From Mycobacterium syngnathidarum (GTDB taxonomy: Bacteria; Actinomycetota; Actinomycetes; Mycobacteriales; Mycobacteriaceae), in NCBI RefSeq assembly GCF_001942625.1, contig NZ_MLCL01000038.1, positions 1-15,425 of the forward strand: a stretch of 15,425 nt of DNA, in the 5' to 3' direction. Position numbers and translations under genes: made by a program. The notes below the pieces were generated by a model, which was given only the letters and a program-made list of their open reading frames with translations, was not told the origin of the DNA and did not search any database. Positions 9,183 to 15,425 of the stretch are shown in pieces (within the stretch, counting starts at the first letter, position 1; each line of letters opens with the position of its first letter).

Positions 9183-12100
9183 TCGCCATCAATACCTTTC
9201 GCAACCGATCGATCAACCGCACGACAGTGGCCTCGTCATAAACGTCGGTGCGAAACTCCACAGTCCCTCCAATCCCGGCCGGCTCGCCGGTCTCTGTCCA
9301 ACGTTCACCCAGTGCGAAAGTCAAATCGGTACGCGCAGTGTGAGTCTGAGCAGGTAACGGGGTGACCTGAACATCGCCCAGGGTCAACCCACCCGCGGTG
9401 TCGGCGCTGTGCTGCCATTCCAGGTTCTGCCACGACAACATCACCTGCACGAGGGGGTGATGGGTCAAACTGCGGGTGGGGTTCAGCCGATCCACCACCA
9501 CCTCGAACGGCACATCCTGGTGCTCGAAGGCCGCCAAGCCGCGCTGACGCACCTGCTCCAGCAGTTCACCGATGGTCGGATCGCCGGAGAAATCGACCCG
9601 CAGAACCAGCGTGTTGACGAAGAACCCGACCAAGTTGTCGAGTGCAGGATCATTACGGCCTGCGATCGAGATGCCTACCGCAACATCGGAACTTCCACTC
9701 AGCTTGGACAGCAACAGCGCCAGCCCCGCCTGCACCACCATGAAGCTGGTCGCATTCTGCTCACGAGCCACCCGGGCAATTCGCTGTTGGAGCTCGGCGG
9801 GCCATTCCACCACCAAACCGCCACCCTGGTAGTCGGCCACCGGTGGATACGGCCGATCCGTCGGCAATTCCAGCCGCTCCGGCAGCCCGGCCAACGCGTT
9901 CTCCCAGTAGGCCAGCTGCCCGGATATGCGGCTGTCCGCATCGTCCAGGTCGCCCAGGTACGAGCGTTGCCACAATGTGTAATCCGCGTACTGCACCGGC
10001 AGCGGGGACCAATCAGGGGTCTGACCTGCGCACCGGTTTGCATAGGCTGCGCCGAGATCCGCCACCAGCGGCGTGACCGACCAGCCGTCAGCAGCAATGT
10101 GGTGAACCACCGCGACCAGTACATGCTCGTCTTCTGCGACACGGAACAGCGTTGCCTTCAAAGGCAATTCGGCCGACAGATCGAACGGATACCGGGCAAC
10201 GGCGCCGGCGGCCTCCACCACCCGATCCGCCGGCCAATCAACTGCATCGACCACCTGCCAGAGCGAATGGGTGCTCTCCACCGGAGCCACCACTTGCCGC
10301 GGCTCCTCACCGTCCAGAGTGAACATCGTGCGCAGGCTCTCGTGACGGTCCACCACATCGACCAATGCCTGCCCTAGCGCTTCGGCATCGAGGTCACCGG
10401 TCAAACGCAAACCCACAGCCAGGTTGTAGACCGGTGACGGGCCGTTCAATTGGTCGAAGAACCACAACCGCTGCTGCGCATACGACAACGGAATCGCCTG
10501 CGGACGCGGCATCACCTGCAGCGGCGGTCGTGCCACATCGCTCTGTTGGCGGTCCAGGCAGTCCGCCAACCGCCCGACGGTAGGTGCGTCGAACAGATAT
10601 CGGACCGGAACGTCCTTGCCGAGAGCCGACTGAAGCCGCGCACTGACCCGGATGGCGATCAGCGAATCTCCGCCCAAGGCAAAGAAATCGTCGTCGAGTC
10701 CGACGCGATCGAGGCCCAGCACGTCGGCGAACACCTCGGCGACGGTCTTCTCGGTCGGTGTCTGAGGCGACCGGAAGGTAGCAGCCGTGAACACCGGCTG
10801 GGGCAAGGCTCTCCGGTCGATCTTGCCCGAGGATGTCAGCGGGAACTCCTCAAGCACCATGATCTGGCTGGGCACCATGTATTCGGGCAGTCGTCCGCTC
10901 AGCCACTGGCGCACTTCGCTGACCTTGCTGTTGGTGTCAGGGTCGTTGGCGTAGGCGCTGCGTTCCTGCAAACCCGCAGGGGGCAGGTAGAGATCGGTCA
11001 GCACCGGGCCGTCCCCGCCGTCCGCGCCGTCGATGAAGACGGCGTCGACGGTGCCGGGTTGGGGGCCCCAGGTGACCGCAACGCGATACCCGGCTGCCTC
11101 ACCGAGCCGGTACAGCAGTTCGGGCGTCACCACATTCTCTGGAGTCGCCACCACCTCTGCTTCCGTCAGCGCATCAGCTACCGAATGACCATCGGCGAGA
11201 GCCTGTTCGATGACCACATCGGAGATCACGCCCGTGCGCGGAATCGCGCTCACGCGCACAGCCGGCGGCCGTTGAGCCGTCAGCTCGGCGTGCAGTCCAC
11301 TCAAGCCCGCGCAATCAGACCATTCCCAGGTGAGTGCGTTCTTGAGCGAATGGATGCGAGCGGCTGCCTTGTGAATGCTGACGTCGTAGCGGTAGCGGGT
11401 CAGCTCATTGTCAGATTCACCTCGTTTGACCTGGATGCTCACCCCGCTCACGGATGGGTGGTCAGCCGCCCAGGTCGCGAAGAACTCAGGGGCCAGCAAC
11501 AACTCGGGCTCTCCCAGCATCGCGCGTTGCACGCGCTGGCGCAGATCGTCGGTATCCGCGTCGGACCCGCTGCGCGCCAGCGCGATACCGGTCTGGAAGG
11601 CACCCTGCAGGCTGTGGTTGCGCACATCGCCGACGAACAACGTTCCGCCCGGGGCCAAGAGTCCCACAGCGTGGTCGATGACCTCGGTGAGATAAGCCGC
11701 GTTGGGGAAGTACTGAATGACCGAGTTGATGACGATCGTGTCGAAGTACTCGTCAGGCAATCCGTCGACCACATCCGCCGGCTGTACCCGCAAGCGGACT
11801 CGGTCTCCCCACGGTTGCCCAGCCACCGCTGATTCCAGCGTCCGGATGGTCGGCGCCGAAAAGTCTGTGCCCCAGTACTCCACACACTTCGGGGCGACCT
11901 GTGACAGGACCAGACCCGAACCTACACCGAGCTCGAGCACCCGCTGCGGCCTCAGCGCCAGTATCCGATCCACCGCCGCAGACCGCCATTCCTCCATCTG
12001 GTCCAGCGGAATCGGCTCTCCGGTGTAGCTGCTGTTCCAGCCACGGAAGTCGCTTCCGAAGTCGGCCACTTCGAGGTCTGCGTCATAGAGCTCGTCGTAG

Positions 12101-15100
12101 ACGTGTTGCCACTGATCGACGACTTCTGCATCGTGATCGGCGCTGCTGGCGCGTTCCAGGGCGACATAGGCAATGAGGTGGTCCGCGGCGTCATCGTGGT
12201 AGACCGCGGCGGCGGCTCGATTGACCTGCGGACAGGCCAGCAGGGTGTTCTCGATCTCGCCCAGCTCGAGGCGCTGCCCACGGAGCTTCACCTGTGCATC
12301 GGCACGGCCGAGGTATTCCAAGCTGCCGGATTCGGTCCAACGCACCAGATCGCCAGTGCGATACAGCCGCGTGCCCGGCGCTCCAAAGGGGTTCGCGACG
12401 AACCGATCCGCCGTCAGATCGGGCCGTCCCACATAGCCACGGGCCAGCATCGGGCCGGCGACGTACAACTCTCCGACCACCCCGACCGGTGCCGGGTTCA
12501 GACGTGCATCGAGAACGTACGCACATGTGCCCGGAACCGGCGCCCCGATCCGCACCGGCGCCCCGGCAGACGTCGCGCTCCAAGTGGCCCAAATGGTCAC
12601 CTCAGTCGGCCCATAGGCGTTGAACATCCGCCGGCCAGGAGCCCACGCAGCCACCAACTCCGCCGGGCATGCCTCACCACCGGTGGCCAACATCGTCAAA
12701 CCACCCAACCGGCTCGGGTCGAGCGTTGCCACCACCGTCGGGGTGATCAACGCCGCCTCGACCCGCTGACCTTCTATCACCGCCGTCAAGGCGTCACCCG
12801 CGTAGGAATCCGGCGACGCCACCACCAACGTGGCGCCCGAAGCCGTCGCCCACAACCACTCGAAGATCGAGGCATCGAACGTCGGTGCGGCCACCATCAG
12901 CAGGCGAGCACCCCGACCCACACCCAACAAGTCACGGGTGGCCGCAGCCACACCGAGCACACCGGTGTGGCTGATCGCCACACCCTTCGGAGTTCCGGTC
13001 GATCCCGAGGTGAAGATCGCGTATGCGGCATTGTCTATAGTCAACGGCGCCAATCGATCCGCGTCGGTGACGGGCTCTGCGGAGGCACTCGAGAGATCCA
13101 GCGCCTCGACATCGATCACCGGGCACGTCCCGGTTCCGGCCACGGGGTCGCCGCCACGAGTCAGTACACACACCGCTTCGACGGTGTCCAGCACCGTGGC
13201 GATCCGCTCGGCCGGGTGAGTCCGATCGACCGGAACGTACACCCCACCGGCCTTGAGCACCGCCCACCAGGCGACTACCAACTCGGCGGATCGGCCCATC
13301 GCCACGCCGACCGCACGCTCGGGGCCAACCCCTTCTTCGACCAATGCCCGTGCCAGCCGGTTCGAGATCTCGTCGAGTTGCCGATAGGTGAATTCCCGCG
13401 GGTGATCCACCAACGCCAGGGCCTCAGGATCCGCAGCCACCGCACTCGCCAACAACTCCGAAGCCAGACCCACCTGCGCATCGACACCGGCACCAGCCCA
13501 CTTGTGCAGCACCAGATCGCGCTCGGCGCCATCGAGCAAACCCACCTCGCCGACCACGACCGACGAGTCAGCCACCACGGCTGTGACCACCTTGCCGAAC
13601 CAGCCCACCAGACGCTCGATCGTGGACCGGTCGAACAGGTCGGTGGCGTAGGTCAGCACACCTGCGGCCATCGGGGCACCCGAAAGCTGGTCGGGCACCT
13701 CCCTGATGTCCACATCCAGGTCGAACTTGGCGGTGCGGGTGACCATCGACATCGGCTCGATGCCGGCGCCTTCCAAGACCACCTCGGGACGCACATTGTT
13801 CTGGAAGACCAGGGCCACCTGGAACAGCGGATGATGCGACGTGGACCGGGTCGGGTTGAGTTGCTCCACCAGCAACTCGAAGGGCACGTCCTGATTGGTG
13901 TAACCGTCCAGCGCCTTCTGTCGTACTTGGTCGAGCACGTCGCTGAACCGCTGTTGCGAGTTCAGCCCGACCCGCAGGACCCAGGTGTTGACGAAGAATC
14001 CCACCAGCTCCTGCAGGGCCTGATCATTGCGGCCCGCGATCGGGGTGCCCAGTGCGATGTCCTCACCGACGCCCGCCCGGTGCAGCACGACAGACATGAT
14101 GGCCTGCAATACCATTGACGTGGTGACATTGTGTTCTGCGGCAACCGCTTTGATCCCCGCCCAGGACTCGGGTTCAATGCGCAGATTGACCCCGTCGCCG
14201 CGATAGCTCGGTACGGGCGGACGCGGCCGGTCGGTGGGAAGCGAAACCACCTCGGGCAGGTCCTCCAGCTCTTTCCGCCAATAGGACAGCTGCTCGGCGA
14301 TCCGGCTGCCCGGATCCTCCAGGTCGCCCAGGTGGTCACGCTGCCACAGTGAGTAATCGGCGTATTGCACCGGCAGCGGAGACCATGCGGGAGCCTGTCC
14401 GGCGCAGCGGGCTGCGTAGGCGACACCGACATCCTTGACCATGGGTGCCATCGACCAGCCGTCGAAAGCGATGTGGTGCAAGACGATCCCGAGAACATAT
14501 TGCTCGGGGCCTACGGCGTAGATCTGGGCCCGGATCGGAATCTCATTGGCCAGGTCGAACCTGTAGCCCGCCAAGGCGACCAACTCGCGCATGACAGCGT
14601 CTTCTTGGTCCGCTGCCACCGGCACCACGGCCGGGCCTCCGCGGCGCCACAGCCCGGGCTGTGCGGGCAGTACCTTTTGCGAGGGCACTCCGTCGATGTC
14701 GGGGAACACCGTGCGCAGCGATTCATGGCGGTCGATCACATCATCGAGAGCCGATTCCAGGGCGTCCAGATCCAAGGCGCCGTTGATCCGGAACGCGATC
14801 GGCATGTTGTACGTCGCCGCTCCGTCCTCGAACCGGTTGAGGAACCACAGTCGTTGTTGCGCATACGACAACGGGATGACTTCTGGACGTGGCTGCGGGA
14901 CCAGTGGCCGGCGTTCGCTCGAGTCCGAGCCGAGGCGCGTCGCCAACTGCGCGATCGTCGGTGCGTCGAACAGCGTGCGCACTGCCAAGTCGACGTCGAG
15001 GTGACTGTTCACCGCGGCGAGTAACCGCATGGCCGAGAGGGAATCGCCGCCGAGGTCGAAGAAGGAGTCGTCGATGCCGACCCGTTCCAGGCCGAGGACC

Positions 15101-15425
15101 TGGGCGTAGATACCGGCCAGGATCTCCTCGGTCGCGGTGCCCGGCGCCCGATAATGATCGGTGCCGGTGTATTCCGGAGCCGGCAGGGCCCGCTTGTCGA
15201 GCTTGCCGTTGACCGTCAACGGCAACGCATCAAGAGCCACCACCGCGGCGGGCACCATATAAGCCGGCAACCGCTGCGCCAGCTGTGCGCGGACCACCGC
15301 GGGATCGGCGGTGCCGGTGATGTAGCCGACCAGCCGCTTATCCCCAGGCTGATCCTCACGGACAATCACCACCGCCTGCGCCACATCATCCAGATCAGCC
15401 AGCGCCGTTTGAATTTCACCCAACT
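9154..15425 (-). CDS. Non-ribosomal peptide synthetase with embedded N-methyltransferase, 5'-partial: (A)-T-C-A(NMT)-T-C
   Basis: Cytoplasmic multidomain enzyme that activates amino acids as adenylates, holds them on carrier domains and joins them by peptide bonds. 2089 residues are visible; numbering starts at the codon ending at 15421, which lies inside an A domain, so the true start is beyond the window. Order: A-domain tail with GKLDKR (about 1-85); carrier with LGGDS, phosphopantetheine serine S128; C domain from about 181 with HHIAFDGWS (H316-S324); A domain from about 655 with FTSGSTG near 801-808; N-methyltransferase about 1103-1352; A-domain tail ending SGKIDRR near 1530; carrier with S1587; C domain from about 1642 with HHIAADGWS (H1774). 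The protein stops just after this C domain, at residues MTAEVEAAS, with no A domain to match. Its TGA overlaps the GTG of the next gene. No E or TE domain is seen. NRPS identity is certain; the product is inferred. Confidence 0.97.
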   Translation of the reverse strand, partial: LGEIQTALADLDDVAQAVVIVREDQPGDKRLVGYITGTADPAVVRAQLAQRLPAYMVPAAVVALDALPLTVNGKLDKRALPAPEYTGTDHYRAPGTATEEILAGIYAQVLGLERVGIDDSFFDLGGDSLSAMRLLAAVNSHLDVDLAVRTLFDAPTIAQLATRLGSDSSERRPLVPQPRPEVIPLSYAQQRLWFLNRFEDGAATYNMPIAFRINGALDLDALESALDDVIDRHESLRTVFPDIDGVPSQKVLPAQPGLWRRGGPAVVPVAADQEDAVMRELVALAGYRFDLANEIPIRAQIYAVGPEQYVLGIVLHHIAFDGWSMAPMVKDVGVAYAARCAGQAPAWSPLPVQYADYSLWQRDHLGDLEDPGSRIAEQLSYWRKELEDLPEVVSLPTDRPRPPVPSYRGDGVNLRIEPESWAGIKAVAAEHNVTTSMVLQAIMSVVLHRAGVGEDIALGTPIAGRNDQALQELVGFFVNTWVLRVGLNSQQRFSDVLDQVRQKALDGYTNQDVPFELLVEQLNPTRSTSHHPLFQVALVFQNNVRPEVVLEGAGIEPMSMVTRTAKFDLDVDIREVPDQLSGAPMAAGVLTYATDLFDRSTIERLVGWFGKVVTAVVADSSVVVGEVGLLDGAERDLVLHKWAGAGVDAQVGLASELLASAVAADPEALALVDHPREFTYRQLDEISNRLARALVEEGVGPERAVGVAMGRSAELVVAWWAVLKAGGVYVPVDRTHPAERIATVLDTVEAVCVLTRGGDPVAGTGTCPVIDVEALDLSSASAEPVTDADRLAPLTIDNAAYAIFTSGSTGTPKGVAISHTGVLGVAAATRDLLGVGRGARLLMVAAPTFDASIFEWLWATASGATLVVASPDSYAGDALTAVIEGQRVEAALITPTVVATLDPSRLGGLTMLATGGEACPAELVAAWAPGRRMFNAYGPTEVTIWATWSATSAGAPVRIGAPVPGTCAYVLDARLNPAPVGVVGELYVAGPMLARGYVGRPDLTADRFVANPFGAPGTRLYRTGDLVRWTESGSLEYLGRADAQVKLRGQRLELGEIENTLLACPQVNRAAAAVYHDDAADHLIAYVALERASSADHDAEVVDQWQHVYDELYDADLEVADFGSDFRGWNSSYTGEPIPLDQMEEWRSAAVDRILALRPQRVLELGVGSGLVLSQVAPKCVEYWGTDFSAPTIRTLESAVAGQPWGDRVRLRVQPADVVDGLPDEYFDTIVINSVIQYFPNAAYLTEVIDHAVGLLAPGGTLFVGDVRNHSLQGAFQTGIALARSGSDADTDDLRQRVQRAMLGEPELLLAPEFFATWAADHPSVSGVSIQVKRGESDNELTRYRYDVSIHKAAARIHSLKNALTWEWSDCAGLSGLHAELTAQRPPAVRVSAIPRTGVISDVVIEQALADGHSVADALTEAEVVATPENVVTPELLYRLGEAAGYRVAVTWGPQPGTVDAVFIDGADGGDGPVLTDLYLPPAGLQERSAYANDPDTNSKVSEVRQWLSGRLPEYMVPSQIMVLEEFPLTSSGKIDRRALPQPVFTAATFRSPQTPTEKTVAEVFADVLGLDRVGLDDDFFALGGDSLIAIRVSARLQSALGKDVPVRYLFDAPTVGRLADCLDRQQSDVARPPLQVMPRPQAIPLSYAQQRLWFFDQLNGPSPVYNLAVGLRLTGDLDAEALGQALVDVVDRHESLRTMFTLDGEEPRQVVAPVESTHSLWQVVDAVDWPADRVVEAAGAVARYPFDLSAELPLKATLFRVAEDEHVLVAVVHHIAADGWSVTPLVADLGAAYANRCAGQTPDWSPLPVQYADYTLWQRSYLGDLDDADSRISGQLAYWENALAGLPERLELPTDRPYPPVADYQGGGLVVEWPAELQQRIARVAREQNATSFMVVQAGLALLLSKLSGSSDVAVGISIAGRNDPALDNLVGFFVNTLVLRVDFSGDPTIGELLEQVRQRGLAAFEHQDVPFEVVVDRLNPTRSLTHHPLVQVMLSWQNLEWQHSADTAGGLTLGDVQVTPLPAQTHTARTDLTFALGERWTETGEPAGIGGTVEFRTDVYDEATVVRLIDRLRKVLMAMTAEVEAAS
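9165..9174 (-). promoter_or_regulatory. Shine-Dalgarno-like sequence of the downstream NRPS gene
   Basis: On the minus strand the sequence GAGGTCGAGG precedes the GTG at 9157-9155. The second GAGG (9168-9165) lies seven bases from the start, an ideal spacing. It lies inside the last codons of the upstream gene, and the start overlaps that gene's stop, which suggests translational coupling that keeps the two proteins in proportion. It falls wholly within the apparent 26-nt insertion. Confidence 0.7.
10560..14885 (-). other. Module (b): C-A(NMT)-T, probably adds an N-methylated aliphatic residue
   Basis: C domain starting [17 protein letters not shown], active site HHIAFDGWS. The A domain has core motifs [19 protein letters not shown] and YRTGD. 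Aligned by eye to the GrsA pocket positions it reads D-A-F (from FDASIFEW), L, A, G, A, I, W plus the A10 lysine: DAFLAGAIWK. The DAF start and G at the 301 position resemble Val/Leu/Ile-type pockets, but I know no exact match. The methyltransferase sits between A8 ([11 protein letters not shown]) and A10. Carrier serine is S1587 in FFALGGDS. This A domain differs in sequence style from those of the downstream protein. Confidence 0.85.
11365..12120 (-). other. Embedded S-adenosylmethionine-dependent N-methyltransferase domain
   Basis: About 250 residues (1103-1352) inserted in the A domain. It shows the class I SAM-binding motif VLELGVGSG (1162-1170), the acidic/aromatic segment [19 protein letters not shown], and [18 protein letters not shown]. 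It ends with [12 protein letters not shown]. These are the usual landmarks of NRPS N-methyltransferases placed between A8 and A9, which methylate the amino group of the carrier-bound aminoacyl thioester before condensation. All landmarks look intact, so the domain is probably active. Confidence 0.93.
14935..15425 (-). other. Module (a), partial: A-domain C-terminus and carrier domain
   Basis: Only the A-domain tail is present ([12 protein letters not shown] through the A10 lysine in NGKLDKR), followed by a complete carrier domain with [10 protein letters not shown] (S128). The specificity residues lie outside the window, so the residue loaded here cannot be predicted. The next domain is a C domain with no epimerase between, so this module hands on an L-configured residue. 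Confidence 0.9.

Larger units (their letters stand above)
7310..10503 (-). other. Module (c), split over two proteins: C on protein 1, A-T on protein 2, Thr-like
   Basis: The C domain (10503-9190; HHIAADGWS at H1774 of protein 1) accepts the N-methylated donor from module (b). Its A domain begins protein 2: [14 protein letters not shown] at 185-198, FDYSVWEIW with the pocket Asp at 233, [26 protein letters not shown]. The pocket code reads DYWSVGMVHK. The canonical Thr code I know is DFWNVGMVHK or DFWNIGMVHK, so eight of ten positions agree, and the [11 protein letters not shown] context is typical of Thr domains. Carrier serine is S581. With no epimerase following, L-Thr is expected. Confidence 0.8.

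Noticed and set aside
12103..14118. A 671-codon open frame on the plus strand, and others such as 10450-11832 and 7862-8935
   Set aside because: They lie exactly opposite the NRPS genes. Their translations are rich in Arg, His and Gln, low-complexity and repeat at the module period. This is the usual antisense shadow of high-GC codon bias.
15421..15423. TTG as the start codon of the upstream gene
   Set aside because: It lies inside the A8 motif region (LGEIQ) of an A domain, so it is an internal leucine codon; the gene continues past the right edge.
1..15425. Glycopeptidolipid synthetases (mps1/mps2 type) of mycobacteria
   Set aside because: That tetrapeptide has one allo-Thr and D-residues made by epimerase domains. 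Here there are two consecutive Thr-like modules, an N-methyltransferase, more modules and no epimerase.
1..15425. Mycobactin- or nocobactin-type siderophore synthetase
   Set aside because: No cyclisation domain (DxxxxDxxS in place of HHxxxDG) and no Lys- or Ser-type pocket codes were seen; all C domains are ordinary peptide-forming ones.

Overview
The window is filled end to end by two head-to-tail genes on the minus strand. Both encode large modular non-ribosomal peptide synthetases (NRPS), and both run off the window: the upstream gene lacks its 5' end (right edge) and the downstream gene lacks its 3' end (left edge). The DNA is GC-rich, and the NRPS style (repeated [15 protein letters not shown], HHIAxDGWS and [10 protein letters not shown] motifs, GTG start, 4-nt gene overlap) suggests a mycolic-acid actinomycete, most likely Mycobacterium or a close relative such as Rhodococcus or Nocardia. 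I saw no RNA gene, insertion sequence, CRISPR array, tailoring gene, promoter or terminator. There is no non-coding stretch.

Layout in the direction of transcription (right to left). (a) 15425-14935: the end of an adenylation (A) domain and a carrier (T) domain. (b) 14885-10560: a C-A-T module with an N-methyltransferase (NMT) embedded in the A domain, pocket code DAFLAGAIWK, probably aliphatic. (c) C domain 10503-9190 at the end of protein 1, then A-T 9157-7310 at the start of protein 2, code DYWSVGMVHK, Thr-like. (d) 7265-4115: C-A-T, code DYWSIGMVHK, Thr-like. (e) 4063-940: C-A-T, code DVWSVAAVYK, unassigned. (f) 893-1: a C domain cut by the window edge. No epimerisation, cyclisation, reductase or thioesterase domain is present, so this is the interior of an assembly line building an all-L stretch: X - N-methyl-(aliphatic) - Thr - Thr - X - X.

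Three things stand out. First, the gene boundary cuts module (c) between its C and A domains, not between modules, and it coincides with what looks like a 26-nt insertion bounded by 7-bp direct repeats. The extra DNA supplies a stop codon, a Shine-Dalgarno-like sequence and a GTG start, so it looks like a recent fission of one NRPS gene into two translationally coupled genes. Second, N-Me-aliphatic-Thr-Thr-X-X resembles the C-terminal half of fortuitine, a Mycobacterium fortuitum acyl-peptide that I recall as ending MeLeu-Thr-Thr-Ala-Pro-OMe. Third, the A domains show recombination: the two Thr-like domains are near-identical at the DNA level from the A3 motif through the carrier domain, and the A domain of module (e) looks like a mosaic of the Thr-like lineage and the lineage of module (b).
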